A stretch of 64,000 bases of DNA from Planctobacterium sp965279005 (GCA_965279005.1 CBDIHK010000018.1:1-64000), one strand, 5' to 3'. Shown: positions 8,774 to 17,936, numbered from the stretch's first letter. Notes: generated by a model from the sequence alone, not told the origin. Translations and numbers: made by a program.

Positions 8774-9259
8774 CTAGCCTAGGTGTGCTTTTAAAAACTC
8801 AAACTCGTCTGCGACAGATTTTTCAACGTTACCCGCAACAAACTTTTCCAATTGGCCGCCCAGCAATGGAATGCCGCAGGATATTTCGATTTCAACGTTA
8901 TTGGTGGTTAACATGCCGGTTGAGGTGATATCCATCTGGCCTTTTATAGCCACAGGTACACCATCAATGTCGATGCTTAAATCGCAATGAAAACCATCTT
9001 CAACCGAGCCTGTCCAAGTTTCTTGCTGTTTGATTTGGTTCCATTCACCTAGGAACTTTTTCAGGGCAGAGGGCACATCCGCAGGCATAGTCCTATCTAT
9101 CACAACGTTAAAGCCGGCATCGCTAGTACTGATATTGATGCTGACATCTTTCGCACCTGAATCGGCCAGCTTAGCTTGGATCACTTCTTCGTCATTAAAG
9201 GCCCGGATCAGGGTTGCAGAATCAAAGGCATAAAAGTGTTTTTTGGATACTTTTTTCAT
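8774..9259 (-). CDS. DUF2505 domain protein
   Basis: A 161-residue protein of the DUF2505 type, related to the START/SRPBCC lipid-binding-like fold. Support comes from the opening phenylalanine-containing segment FYAFDSATLIRAFNDEEV, the middle WNQIKQQETWTG, and a C-terminal GGQLEKFVAGNVEKSVADEF helix. It has no signal peptide. The function is unknown and the gene is monocistronic. Confidence 0.75.
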   Translation of the reverse strand: MKKVSKKHFYAFDSATLIRAFNDEEVIQAKLADSGAKDVSINISTSDAGFNVVIDRTMPADVPSALKKFLGEWNQIKQQETWTGSVEDGFHCDLSIDIDGVPVAIKGQMDITSTGMLTTNNVEIEISCGIPLLGGQLEKFVAGNVEKSVADEFEFLKAHLG

Positions 9260-9468
9260 ATTTTTATCTCGTAGGGACGGTTTATATGGCTTTGATAAAC
9301 TATAGCGTACAGATTGAAGCTTAGTGATAAGAGGGCATTGATTTTATCAAAATTGATCTGTTTTTGCCCCACTCAAACCTCAATGGCCAGATGCAGCATA
9401 AATTGGATCCGAAAGCGGCCTTTATCGGCGAACGCTGACGAACAACCAGTAGTTAAACGGAGAGACAG

Positions 9469-10389
9469 CTATTGCAGGTTTATTACCTGAAACTCGCTTA
9501 TTAAGGTATCTTCTTCCTCAGCATCTAATTGCGGCACTGTAAATTCAGGGGTATCAAAAGCAATATCGCCATCGGGCTCAGGTTGGTTGCTGGCGCTGAT
9601 GTTTACAAAATCGTAAAGGTTTGGATCCGCCAGATGTGATGGCGTGACGTTTTGCAGTGCCCGAAACATGTTTTCAATGCGGCCGGGGAAGCGTTTGTTC
9701 CAGTCCTGCAGCATGGTTTTGATCACCTTGCGCTGTAAGTTTTCCTGGGAGCCGCAGAGGTTGCAAGGAATGATGGGGAACTGCATTTTTAAGGCGTAGG
9801 AGGCTATGTCCCGTTCGCTGGCGTAGGCTAGGGGACGTATTACCACGTGCTCGCCATTATCGCTGACCAATTTAGGTGGCATGGATTTCATTCTGCCGCC
9901 GTGGAACATGTTTAAAAACAAGGTCTCCAACATGTCGTCGCGATGGTGGCCGAGTGCAATTTTGGTGGCGCCTAGTTCTTTGGCCGTGCGATAAAGGATA
10001 CCGCGGCGCAACCTGGAGCAAAGTGAGCAGGTGGTTTTGCCTTCCGGGATCTTGTCTTTGACAATGGAGTAGGTGTCTTCTTCGACAATCTTATAGTCAA
10101 CCCCGACGCTGTCTAGGTATTCAGGCAGGACGCGCTCTGGGAACCCAGGTTGTTTTTGGTCTAGGTTAACAGCGATAACATCAAAGTGGATCGGGGCAAT
10201 ATTGCGCATGAACAATAAGATATCCAGCATAGTGTAGCTGTCCTTGCCGCCGGATAAACAGACCATCACTTTGTCACCATCTTCAATCATATTGAAATCA
10301 GCAATCGCTTTGCCTACACACCGGCGTAACCGCTTCTGCAGTTTATTAAAGCTATATTTCTGTTTAGATTGGGATAGGGTGCTTGCCAT
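9469..10389 (-). CDS. ttcA: tRNA 2-thiocytidine(32) synthetase TtcA
   Basis: A 306-residue ATP-dependent thiolase that converts cytidine 32 of certain tRNAs to 2-thiocytidine using a [4Fe-4S] cluster. The PP-loop VCLSGGKDSYTMLDIL is near residue 45. The cluster and sulfur-transfer cysteines occur as CSLC near 122 and CNLC near 213, matching the E. coli positions. Length is the family norm (about 311). The ttcA - uspE - fnr order is conserved in Shewanella-type genomes. It is separated from uspE by a GC-rich stem-loop. Confidence 0.95.
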   Translation of the reverse strand: MASTLSQSKQKYSFNKLQKRLRRCVGKAIADFNMIEDGDKVMVCLSGGKDSYTMLDILLFMRNIAPIHFDVIAVNLDQKQPGFPERVLPEYLDSVGVDYKIVEEDTYSIVKDKIPEGKTTCSLCSRLRRGILYRTAKELGATKIALGHHRDDMLETLFLNMFHGGRMKSMPPKLVSDNGEHVVIRPLAYASERDIASYALKMQFPIIPCNLCGSQENLQRKVIKTMLQDWNKRFPGRIENMFRALQNVTPSHLADPNLYDFVNISASNQPEPDGDIAFDTPEFTVPQLDAEEEDTLISEFQVINLQ

Positions 10390-10417
10390 GGCCTTGTAAC
10401 AACATCAAATAAGACGA

Positions 10418-10444
10418 GCCGCGGATTATAGAGTAATCCGCGGC
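10418..10444. terminator. Perfect 11-bp stem-loop between uspE and ttcA
   Basis: GCCGCGGATTA (10418-10428) and TAATCCGCGGC (10434-10444) are exact inverted repeats around a 5-base loop. It lies 25 bases beyond the end of uspE on the minus strand. The following minus-strand bases are CTCGTCTTATTTG, a weak T run, so it may attenuate or end the uspE transcript before ttcA. Confidence 0.5.
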
Positions 10445-10468
10445 GATGCACAAAACCCTAAGGCAATG

Positions 10469-11401
10469 TTATACCTTGACGGGTGAAGTGAAATTATCTG
10501 GTTTTAGCGCCAATACGTCACAATCGAGCATATCAATGACGTGCTCAGCGGTATTACCGATGAGTGCTGCTGAAATACCTTGCCTGCCGACGGTGCCAAT
10601 GATGACCAATTCGGCATCAATGTCTTTTGCCACATTGGGGATAACATCTTCTGGCAAACCTTCTTTTACATGGCAGTTTTCGTTAGGCACTTGTTTTTCA
10701 CTGGCAATGCCTTGCATCGCTTGTACATGGTAATTGCGCACTGATTCATTATAGCTTTCTGGATCAAATTCCGGCACTTCTATGGCGATGTTTACCGGAG
10801 TGCCAGGGTAGGAGTTCACCAAGTGTACGTTAGCATGTAAAAGTGAGGCCATTTGGTGGCATTGATCCACAATCCTATTGTTGAGCGACTGGTGCGCTTC
10901 ATCTTCGGTTCCGGCGTTGACGCAGCCTAGGATCTGTCCATTTTCTGGCCATGCGTGTTCTTTCACCAACAACACAGATACGGGCGCTTTCCTTAACAGG
11001 TGCCAATCGGTTGGGGTGAAGATCACCGATTTTAAGGTATCGTGCTGGGTTGTGCCTTTAACGATGAGATCGTAGCCGCCTTCGATGGCCTCAACAATAA
11101 TGCTTTCATAAGGGCGGTTGTGCCAGACTACCTTAATGTCTACATTGCTTGGGTTTTCACCAATAATGCTGGTGACCATTTCGCTGAGCCACTCGACCCT
11201 GTCATCCACCATAGCTTGGCGCATCATTTCGCGCTCGTCCATGGACAACATAGTCGTCATTTCATAGGAGAAGTCGTAAATATTGAGGAAGGCAGTGACA
11301 CTTGCATCTGACTTCTGGCTAATTTCCAGCGCCCGTGACAGTGATTTTTGCTGCTCTTCGTTGGGGTCGATAACCGCCAGAATTTTATTAAAAGTGCTCA
11401 T
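10469..11401 (-). CDS. uspE: Universal stress protein E (tandem Usp domains)
   Basis: A 310-residue cytosolic protein with two universal-stress-protein domains, residues about 1-150 and 160-305. The first begins NKILAVIDPNEEQQKSLSRA; the second ends with the nucleotide-binding-like GTVGRQGISAALIGNTAEHV stretch. E. coli UspE (about 316 residues) has the same tandem layout and lies next to fnr, as here. A possible Fnr site lies about 120 bases upstream, consistent with control by the adjacent regulator. Confidence 0.93.
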   Translation of the reverse strand: MSTFNKILAVIDPNEEQQKSLSRALEISQKSDASVTAFLNIYDFSYEMTTMLSMDEREMMRQAMVDDRVEWLSEMVTSIIGENPSNVDIKVVWHNRPYESIIVEAIEGGYDLIVKGTTQHDTLKSVIFTPTDWHLLRKAPVSVLLVKEHAWPENGQILGCVNAGTEDEAHQSLNNRIVDQCHQMASLLHANVHLVNSYPGTPVNIAIEVPEFDPESYNESVRNYHVQAMQGIASEKQVPNENCHVKEGLPEDVIPNVAKDIDAELVIIGTVGRQGISAALIGNTAEHVIDMLDCDVLALKPDNFTSPVKV

Positions 11402-11518
11402 AATCCCTCCAAATACATTACTGCTTTCACGGCAATTGTTTTTGTTATCACCGTGTTTGTCGTGCTGACTTAATACAATTGGTACTAGTATAGTCTAAAA
11501 GTAGGGAGGGGGAATTTA

Positions 11519-11552
11519 TTGCTGTAGATCAAGCAATTACTCGATCTACAGC
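11519..11552. promoter_or_regulatory. Stem-loop overlapping an Fnr-like site between fnr and uspE
   Basis: GCTGTAGATC (11521-11530) and GATCTACAGC (11543-11552) are perfect 10-base inverted repeats, 30 bases past the fnr stop on the minus strand, so they could end the fnr transcript. The left arm overlaps TTGCTGTAGATCAA (11519-11532), which matches the Fnr consensus TTGAT-N4-ATCAA at 9 of 10 defined bases. It is about 118 bases upstream of the uspE start, with a TATACT hexamer (11492-11487, minus strand) about 33 bases downstream of the site centre. Confidence 0.4.
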
Positions 11553-11581
11553 AGGTGTGGATGATAAAAGGGTTGGTGTTG

Positions 11582-12316
11582 CTATGCCTCTGTGCACTCA
11601 GGTGGTGCTACTTTGCCTTTTTGTTCCAGAGCACCGCGGTCGACTATACGCACTAGTTTACCGTCTACTTCAATAATGCCGTTCTTATTAAATTTAGAAA
11701 ACAGGCGGCTAACTGTTTCAACGGTTAGACCGAGGTAGTTACCAATTTCACCGCGGGTCATGGTCAGCCTGAAGTCTTTGGCAGAAAAACCACGGCTGCT
11801 AAAACGTGCTGACAGTGAATTGAGGAAGTAGGCCAAACGCTCTTCTGCAGTGCGTTGGTTCAATAGCAAGAACATTTGCTGGTCTTCTTGGATTTCTGCG
11901 CTCATAAGGCGCATGATTTGGCGCCTGAGAGCGGGTAGGTCGTCCGATAGATGATCCAGGGTAGAATAGGGGATTTCACACACCATTGACGTTTCCATGG
12001 CTTGCGCTACGGATTGGTGTTTTTCACTGGCTAATCCGTCAAAGCCAATGATTTCACCTGGCAGGTGGAAGGCTGTTATTTGCTCCTCACCGTCTTCATT
12101 CAATGAATATGACTTAAACGAACCGGATCTTACCGCATACAGTGCTTTAAGATCGTCTCCGGCCTCAAATAGACGGTCATTTTTTTGGTAAGGCTGTTTC
12201 CGCTTGATAATTTCATCAAGCTTATCCAATTCCTGGTTGTTCAGGTTAAACGGCAGGCATAATTGGCTGAAACTACAATTCTGACAATGTAAGGGATAAC
12301 GGGATTGACTCACCAT
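11582..12316 (-). CDS. fnr: Fnr/EtrA oxygen-responsive transcriptional regulator
   Basis: A 244-residue Crp/Fnr-family regulator. The N-terminal cysteines C11, C14 and C20 (CQNCSFSQLC) plus C113 (SMVCEIP) match the four ligands of the oxygen-labile [4Fe-4S] cluster of E. coli Fnr. A cNMP-binding-like beta roll follows, and the C-terminal helix-turn-helix has ETVSRLFSKF, which carries the Glu-x-x-Ser-Arg pattern that reads TTGAT half-sites. It should switch on anaerobic and microaerobic genes. Its neighbours are cbb3 oxidase assembly genes and uspE, and a perfect Fnr box lies in the ccoN upstream region, so local targets are likely. Confidence 0.95.
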   Translation of the reverse strand: MVSQSRYPLHCQNCSFSQLCLPFNLNNQELDKLDEIIKRKQPYQKNDRLFEAGDDLKALYAVRSGSFKSYSLNEDGEEQITAFHLPGEIIGFDGLASEKHQSVAQAMETSMVCEIPYSTLDHLSDDLPALRRQIMRLMSAEIQEDQQMFLLLNQRTAEERLAYFLNSLSARFSSRGFSAKDFRLTMTRGEIGNYLGLTVETVSRLFSKFNKNGIIEVDGKLVRIVDRGALEQKGKVAPPECTEA

Positions 12317-12343
12317 GGCTTTACTACGCTAATTCGTATAAGG

Positions 12344-13012
12344 CTAATATAAGCTAATTTTTATCGAATTGGAAAGAGAATAGAGTGCAAAAATCGCCAA
12401 AATTAATGCAATGAGCTGTTTACTGCGGGGAGATTGCAGCCAAGATCGAATACTACTGGCACCAAAAGCCACCAGTATTGTCGACGGTAAAGTACCTAAC
12501 CCAAAGCACAACATTAGCAACAATCCCTGGCTGGGGCTGCCAGCAGCAAGGCTCCAGGTCAAAGTGGAATAGACTAAACCACAAGGCAACCAGCCCCAAA
12601 TAAAACCGTAGGGCACTGCATGGAAGGGGGATGGAAATGGGATAAAGCGTTTAGAGGCTGGCGCAATGTATTTCCATAGCTTCTTACCTTGTTGCTCCAG
12701 TCGCTGCAAACCGCGCCACCAACCACCGATATAGCACGCCATCGCCAATAGGAATAAACCGCTGATCAAGTGCAGTATTTGTATGCCTGTTTGGTTACTC
12801 CCTGCCACAATCGCACCGGCAAAACCCGTGAGTGCGCCTGCAAGGCTATAGCTGCTAATGCGCCCTAGGTTGTAGGCCACAGCGTACGGGAGCAATGGTT
12901 TGCCGTTCGGGATTGCCATCTGCAACCCAGAAATGATACCGCCACACATGGCAACACAGTGGACACTGCCAGCTATCCCGATAAAAAAAGCGGCGACTAG
13001 GCTAATTTCCAC
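12344..13012 (-). CDS. UreH/TauE-like membrane protein of the cbb3 assembly cluster
   Basis: A 222-residue multi-pass membrane protein of the sulfite-exporter TauE/SafE (UreH_2-like) type. Its first helix has GIAGSVHCVAMCGGIISG, with a conserved Cys and His pair, and a later helix has WLPCGLVYSTL, like DsbD/CcdA-type half repeats. Homologues are routinely found beside ccoSIH and are thought to help heavy-metal or thiol handling during oxidase assembly, though the exact role is not settled. It overlaps ccoS by 11 bases. Confidence 0.82.
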   Translation of the reverse strand: MEISLVAAFFIGIAGSVHCVAMCGGIISGLQMAIPNGKPLLPYAVAYNLGRISSYSLAGALTGFAGAIVAGSNQTGIQILHLISGLFLLAMACYIGGWWRGLQRLEQQGKKLWKYIAPASKRFIPFPSPFHAVPYGFIWGWLPCGLVYSTLTWSLAAGSPSQGLLLMLCFGLGTLPSTILVAFGASSIRSWLQSPRSKQLIALILAIFALYSLSNSIKISLY

Positions 13013-13199
13013 TTTTATCTTCGTGGGAGGGTTTGGGTTTGGCTTGGCTTGGTTGTTTTAGGTCGTCGTCGAACAAGATGCTGTGCCCATGGCGTTCGAG
13101 ATCTTTGAACTGGTCACTTTTAACTGCCCAAAAGAAGATGGCAACGGCAATGACTACCAATATGATGGCAAGGGGGATCAAAATATAAATGATGCTCAT
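13002..13199 (-). CDS. ccoS: CcoS, cbb3 oxidase maturation protein
   Basis: A 65-residue protein with one N-terminal membrane helix (YILIPLAIILVVIAVAIFFW) followed by a short cytosolic tail with the family motif SDQFKDLERHGHSILFDDD. CcoS is needed for heme and copper incorporation into cbb3 oxidase in Rhodobacter. It overlaps ccoI by 4 bases upstream and the TauE-like gene by 11 downstream, so the whole assembly set is one operon. Confidence 0.93.
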   Translation of the reverse strand: MSIIYILIPLAIILVVIAVAIFFWAVKSDQFKDLERHGHSILFDDDLKQPSQAKPKPSHEDKSGN

Positions 13200-15619
13200 G
13201 ATGAACTGGTTTCACCCTTTGTTTTAATCAGGCGTATAGAGTTGTAGGTCACAATAACAGAACTTAGCGACATGCCAATAGCCGCTGCCCATGGCGCAAG
13301 CAAACCTGTGACCGCGAATGGCAAAACCAATAAGTTGTAGCTTATCGCCCAAGCGATGTTTTGGCGTACTTTATTAACTGTTCTTCCCGATAGGGCAAAC
13401 AAGTCGTTTAACCGGTTGACCTGGGTATTTAGCATCACGATATCTGCCGACGATTGGGCGAAATCCGATGCTTCATTGACTGCGACTGAAACGTCGGCCT
13501 GTGCCAGCACCGGGGCGTCATTAACGCCATCGCCAACCATCATGACTTTATAGTCCCGCTGCATTTCGTTGAGTTTTGCCAACTTGGCATCCGGAGACAG
13601 CTCAGCGAAGTATTGCTTGATCCCAAGCTGCTGTGCGGTATGGGCTACTTTCGCCTCGTTGTCACCACTTAGTATAACAGGGGTGGCATCAAGTGAGGCC
13701 AGTAACGCTTTTACCCCTGGCTTGAGGTCGTCTTGCAAATTAAACCCGGCCAACAACTCGGTAGAGGATCCATTAGACTTGGCGAGGAAGACATCGTGCT
13801 TATTGTTGAAGCCGGCTCCAGGGGCGGAATTGCCTAACCACTGCGCTACAAAGCGGTGGCTGCCAATCCGGTATGTTATGCCATCGATTTCTGCTTCAAC
13901 CCCTGCACCAGTAATTACCTGGTGGTTCTCCGCCACGAATTCTGATTTTTTGATGAATGCCGCTGCAATGGGATGTTCTGACGCTTTCTCTAAAGCACTG
14001 GCAATACCCAACACATGGTCATCGCCCCATTGGCTATAATTTTGCCATGTTGCAATACTTGGCTGGCCGACTGTAAGGGTGCCGGTTTTATCTAGGGCAA
14101 TAACATCAATTTCGTTGATGTTTTCCAATACATCTGAGCGTTTCACCACAAAGCCCAATTGGTTTAATTTGGCCATGGCACAGGTAAAGGCTGATGGCGT
14201 TGCCAAGCCCAGGGCACAAGGGCAGGTGGCAATCAATACTGAGGTTGTGATCCACAAGGCGTCTTCAGGGCTGTGTAAATGCCAATAAACAAAGGTTGAG
14301 GCAGCGATAACCAATACTGCTGCAACAAAATAACTGGCAAACCGATCCGCGATAAGGGCGATGTCGGGTTTGGCGCTAAGTGCCAATTCCTGTAGTTTGA
14401 CAATTTGTTTGATAGCAGAGTCTTTTAGGGCGTGCTCGGTTTTTACCGTCACCGGGTTGCCAACATTTAGGCTGCCGCCCAATACTTTGCTGCCAGTGGA
14501 TTTGGCGACCGGCATAGACTCGCCGGTGATAATCGCTTCGTCTGCTTGGGTAGTGCCGGATTCAACTACCCCGTCAACCGGAAACATTTCGCCAGTCAAA
14601 ACCCTGTGCAGTTGCCCGGGTTTGAGTACTTTTGCGGGAACTTCGTGTTCTTCTTCCGCTTCGATTAGCCTGGCCATAACCGGCACCATATTGCTGGCAT
14701 TGTTGCTTATTTCTAGCGCTTTTTCCCTTCCATTGTGCTCAAAATAGCGGCCTATCAACAAAAGGAAAACGAACATGCAAATGGATTCAAAATAAACCGG
14801 ACCGTATTCGGTAATGGTAGCCCAGGCACTCGCAAGGTAGGTAGTGACAATGGCAATGGAAATGGGCAGATCCATATTGAGGTGCCGTGCCGCTAAGCCG
14901 TTTAATGCACTGACAATAAAGACCGAGGCCGAATAGAATACAACGGGCGTGGTCAGCACAAAGCTAACCCAGTGGAAGAAGTTTTTAGTTTCTTCGTCTA
15001 GGCTGCCAAACACCCCAAAGTACAAACCAAAGGCCAACATCATCACCTGCATGGTCATCAGGCCTGACAAGCCGAGTTTTTTCAGGAAGCTTTTGTGTTC
15101 TTGCTGGTATAGTCTTTCGTGCTGATCAGGGCTAAAGGGGCGTGCATGGTAGCCAATTTCTTCAATCTTTTGCAGTAACTTGCTTAGCGGTAGTGCTTGT
15201 TTAGCCCAGCGGATAGTCGCCCTGCGCGCAGAAACGTTGACCCCGACTTGTTTCACCGCATCAACTTGGGACAACTGCCGCTCGATAAGCCAACCACATG
15301 CCGGACAGTTGATCCCTTCGAGTGTCAGTTGCACTTCTTCAATATCTTGGTTACTGGAAACAAACTCGCTTTGCAGCTCGGGCGCATCGTATAGCGCGTG
15401 CATATTGGCCAATTTATCTGGCACCAAATCTGATTTCTCTGCAGGTGCGGTGCGGTACTGGTAATAATCCTCCAATCCATTGTCTATGATTGAGCACGCC
15501 ACTGCTTCACAGCCGGGACAACAAAAATGCCGCTCAGCATCCAACAGCTCTTGTGTAAAACCCTTATCCACTATGGGCTCACTGCAATGGAAGCAGTGTT
15601 GGTTATCAATTTCTAGCAT
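13196..15619 (-). CDS. ccoI: CcoI/FixI copper-transporting P1B-type ATPase
   Basis: An 807-residue heavy-metal P-type ATPase that supplies copper for cytochrome cbb3 assembly. The N-terminal region has a Cys-rich zinc-ribbon-like segment (CFHCSEP and CCPGCEAV) and a heavy-metal-associated domain with INCPACGWLIE. The membrane motif CPCALGLATP, phosphorylation site DKTGTLTVG and hinge GDGVNDAPVLA are intact. The Cys-rich N-terminal extension distinguishes the FixI/CcoI branch from CopA. It overlaps ccoH by one base and ccoS by four. Confidence 0.94.
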   Translation of the reverse strand: MLEIDNQHCFHCSEPIVDKGFTQELLDAERHFCCPGCEAVACSIIDNGLEDYYQYRTAPAEKSDLVPDKLANMHALYDAPELQSEFVSSNQDIEEVQLTLEGINCPACGWLIERQLSQVDAVKQVGVNVSARRATIRWAKQALPLSKLLQKIEEIGYHARPFSPDQHERLYQQEHKSFLKKLGLSGLMTMQVMMLAFGLYFGVFGSLDEETKNFFHWVSFVLTTPVVFYSASVFIVSALNGLAARHLNMDLPISIAIVTTYLASAWATITEYGPVYFESICMFVFLLLIGRYFEHNGREKALEISNNASNMVPVMARLIEAEEEHEVPAKVLKPGQLHRVLTGEMFPVDGVVESGTTQADEAIITGESMPVAKSTGSKVLGGSLNVGNPVTVKTEHALKDSAIKQIVKLQELALSAKPDIALIADRFASYFVAAVLVIAASTFVYWHLHSPEDALWITTSVLIATCPCALGLATPSAFTCAMAKLNQLGFVVKRSDVLENINEIDVIALDKTGTLTVGQPSIATWQNYSQWGDDHVLGIASALEKASEHPIAAAFIKKSEFVAENHQVITGAGVEAEIDGITYRIGSHRFVAQWLGNSAPGAGFNNKHDVFLAKSNGSSTELLAGFNLQDDLKPGVKALLASLDATPVILSGDNEAKVAHTAQQLGIKQYFAELSPDAKLAKLNEMQRDYKVMMVGDGVNDAPVLAQADVSVAVNEASDFAQSSADIVMLNTQVNRLNDLFALSGRTVNKVRQNIAWAISYNLLVLPFAVTGLLAPWAAAIGMSLSSVIVTYNSIRLIKTKGETSSS

Positions 15620-16098
15620 TAAGGTTCGAAACGGATTTTACCGGCGTGGGGGAGGGAAATTAACCGTTGGATTTTCCAGGTTTCGTCAAAATCACTCAGG
15701 GTTACCCGCCAACGGCCTTGTGGGTCGAGTTCGTGGTAACCCACATACTGATCTAGGCTGTTTTTGGTGAGCAATACAATGAAATCTTTTTCTTCCAAGG
15801 TGCGGTGGAAAAAATTCATTTTTAGGGCAGTGCCATCTGCTGGCAGGTTGCCGTCAAACTCCAGCAATAATGAATCAGGCCTTATCTCAAGCTGGGCGGA
15901 TAAGCCTAGTTCTTCGGCTATGGCTTTTTTCTCGAAGGTATTGTTGATGGCCTTACCTTCTTTGTAATAGTCGTCGGAGACTAGAGAATCTTTGCCAGAT
16001 AATGCCATGGTCAACATGAATGTTCCCATGATGATAGATGACAATGGGAAGCCAATAAGCATCCAGGTGTAGGGGTTGCGGTACCACTTTTCTTTCAT
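15619..16098 (-). CDS. ccoH: CcoH/FixH-family cbb3 oxidase assembly protein
   Basis: A 159-residue protein with one N-terminal membrane helix (WMLIGFPLSSIIMGTFMLTMA) followed by the FixH signature VSDDYYKEGKAINN. The remainder is a periplasmic beta-rich domain. FixH/CcoH proteins associate with cbb3 oxidase and its assembly intermediates. It is the first gene of the ccoH-ccoI-ccoS-TauE-like assembly operon, which begins after the terminator of ccoNOQP. Confidence 0.9.
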   Translation of the reverse strand: MKEKWYRNPYTWMLIGFPLSSIIMGTFMLTMALSGKDSLVSDDYYKEGKAINNTFEKKAIAEELGLSAQLEIRPDSLLLEFDGNLPADGTALKMNFFHRTLEEKDFIVLLTKNSLDQYVGYHELDPQGRWRVTLSDFDETWKIQRLISLPHAGKIRFEP

Positions 16099-16143
16099 TT
16101 TAAACTGCTGCTATTCCACAAAAAGACAAACTGTCCAATACCC

Positions 16144-16173
16144 AAAAAAAAGCCCCGGCACTTGCCGAGGCCG
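16144..16173 (-). terminator. Rho-independent terminator of ccoNOQP
   Basis: On the minus strand a GC-rich stem (GCCTCGGCAAGTGCCGGGGC, one mismatch) is followed directly by eight T residues (the plus strand has AAAAAAAA at 16144-16151). It lies just after the ccoP stop (16191) and before the ccoH start (16098), separating structural genes from assembly genes. Confidence 0.9.
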
Positions 16174-16190
16174 CTGTGTAATGCGATACG

Positions 16191-17144
16191 CTATTGCTTG
16201 TTAGACAAGCTGTACACGTATGCGGAGATTACATGTATTTTTTCAGCACCTAAACGCTCTTCAAACGCAGGCATTACACCGTTCCTGCCATAGTTAAGCG
16301 TTTCTGTCACTGCGCGTTTGCTGCCGCCGTATAGCCAATAGGTATCGGTGAGATCTGGGGCGCCAAGCGCTTGGTTACCCTTGCCATCGACACCGTGGCA
16401 CGCAGCACATGCGGCAAAGCGGGCTTTACCTCTTTCAGCCAGGCTTTGGTTAACCTGACGGCCGCTCAGGCTTAGGGTATATTCGACTACTTCTTCAATG
16501 CCGCTTTCACCCATGGCATCCAACCAACCAGGCATCACGCCCATGCGGCCCAAATGCAAGGTTTCCTTAATCTTCTCAAAGCTACCACCATACAACCAAG
16601 CATCGTCGGTTAGGTTGGGGAAGCCCGTTGCACCGCGGGCATCCGAGCCGTGGCACATGGCGCAGTTTTGTAAGTATAACCGTTGGCCTACCTGCAAGGC
16701 TTCAGGATCTTGTAACAAATCTTCTACCGGACGCGCTGCAATGGCCGCAAATACAGGGTCGAAGCGTTCGGCGGCAAAATCCCGTTCACGGTCATATTGT
16801 ACAATCTTGCCCGCAGCCCTGTTTTCTTCAGTTGCTTGGCGGGACTCTTCCAAAGTCAATACGCCTTGGTTAGAGCTGGTCCAGCCCAATACCCCAGCAA
16901 AGTTACCAAGCCCCGGGTACAGCAGTAAATAAACCAATGCCCATACAATGACGGCATAGAACATGTATGTCCACCACACGGGCAAACCGTTGTTGATTTC
17001 GACGATACCATCAAAATCGTGGTGCATATCATCGCCTTCTTCTACACCGGTCTTATTTTTTAAACACCAGCGCAATAACAAGAAACAGCCTAGGATGGTG
17101 CCCAGTGTAATAACACTTACCAAAATGCTCCAAAAGCTACTCAT
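16191..17144 (-). CDS. ccoP: Cytochrome cbb3 oxidase subunit III (CcoP)
   Basis: The membrane-anchored di-heme c subunit that passes electrons toward CcoO/CcoN. From the start chosen here (MSSFWSILVSVIT, ATG at 17144-17142) it has 317 residues. An in-frame start 54 bases further upstream exists, but it would extend well into ccoQ; the chosen start gives an 8-base overlap. There are N-terminal membrane segments and two class I heme sites, CAMCH and CAACH. It is the last gene of ccoNOQP, before a strong terminator. Confidence 0.95.
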   Translation of the reverse strand: MSSFWSILVSVITLGTILGCFLLLRWCLKNKTGVEEGDDMHHDFDGIVEINNGLPVWWTYMFYAVIVWALVYLLLYPGLGNFAGVLGWTSSNQGVLTLEESRQATEENRAAGKIVQYDRERDFAAERFDPVFAAIAARPVEDLLQDPEALQVGQRLYLQNCAMCHGSDARGATGFPNLTDDAWLYGGSFEKIKETLHLGRMGVMPGWLDAMGESGIEEVVEYTLSLSGRQVNQSLAERGKARFAACAACHGVDGKGNQALGAPDLTDTYWLYGGSKRAVTETLNYGRNGVMPAFEERLGAEKIHVISAYVYSLSNKQ

Positions 17145-17325
17145 TGACAGATGACTCCTGTTTTTGTTTTTTCTTGGTTTGACCAGGTTCGTCGTCAAAC
17201 ACTAAATTGGCGGCTTCTTCAAATCCGGCCTTGTTCTTTTTGTTGAATGTCCAGAATACGACAGCAACAAAGGCAACAAACACTACGACAGTAACGATGC
17301 TGCCAATAACTCCATAATCAATCAT
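17137..17325 (-). CDS. ccoQ: Cytochrome cbb3 oxidase subunit IV (CcoQ/FixQ)
   Basis: A 62-residue single-helix membrane protein (GSIVTVVVFVAFVAVVFWTF) with a charged tail containing NKKNKAGFEEAANLVFDDE, the usual FixQ pattern. CcoQ stabilises the cbb3 complex. It overlaps ccoO by 4 bases and ccoP by 8. Confidence 0.92.
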   Translation of the reverse strand: MIDYGVIGSIVTVVVFVAFVAVVFWTFNKKNKAGFEEAANLVFDDEPGQTKKKQKQESSVNE

Positions 17326-17927
17326 TGCAGTGCGGTACCCAGAACTTGAAGATAAGCAATAAGGGCTTCCATTTCGGTTTTGCCCTGCACGGCGGCCTTG
17401 GCGCCGGCTATATCTTCGTCGGTGTATGGCACACCAAAGCCACGGAAAACTTCCATTTTCTTGGCTGTGAGTTCACCGTCCAGGATGTTTTCTGCAAGCC
17501 AAGGGTAGGCTGGCATGTTGGATTCTGGTACAACCGAGCGTGGATCCATCATGTGGGCATAATGCCAATCATCGCTGTAGCGTCCACCAACCCGGGCCAA
17601 GTCCGGGCCAGTCCGCTTGGAACCCCATAAAAACGGGTGCTCCCATACTGATTCGCCTGCCACAGAATAATGGCCATAACGCTCGGTTTCAGCGCGGAAA
17701 GGACGGATCATCTGGCTATGGCAGCCGGAGCAGCCTTCGCGGATATAGATATCACGGCCTTCTAGTTGTAAAGCCGTATAAGGTTTTAAACCTTTAACCG
17801 GCGTCATGGTTTGCTGTTGGTACATTAATGGTGCGATTTCAACGATGGCACCAAAGCTGATTGCTACCAGGATAAGTACTGCTAGCAACCCCGTGTTCTT
17901 TTCAACTAACTCGTGTACGTTTTTCAT
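17322..17927 (-). CDS. ccoO: Cytochrome cbb3 oxidase subunit II (CcoO/FixO)
   Basis: A 201-residue mono-heme cytochrome c subunit. An N-terminal membrane anchor (GLLAVLILVAISFGAIVEI) precedes the heme site CSGCHS in the conserved setting EGRDIYIREG. The downstream GPDLARVGGRYSDDWHYAHM block is diagnostic for FixO. It lies 9 bases after ccoN and overlaps ccoQ by 4 bases. Confidence 0.95.
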   Translation of the reverse strand: MKNVHELVEKNTGLLAVLILVAISFGAIVEIAPLMYQQQTMTPVKGLKPYTALQLEGRDIYIREGCSGCHSQMIRPFRAETERYGHYSVAGESVWEHPFLWGSKRTGPDLARVGGRYSDDWHYAHMMDPRSVVPESNMPAYPWLAENILDGELTAKKMEVFRGFGVPYTDEDIAGAKAAVQGKTEMEALIAYLQVLGTALQ

Positions 17928-17936
17928 GGCTGCTCC

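Noticed and set aside
9338..9350. TTGATTTTATCAA resembling an Fnr box
   Set aside because: The spacer is three bases instead of four, so the half-sites are out of register for Fnr; probably chance in an AT-rich gap.
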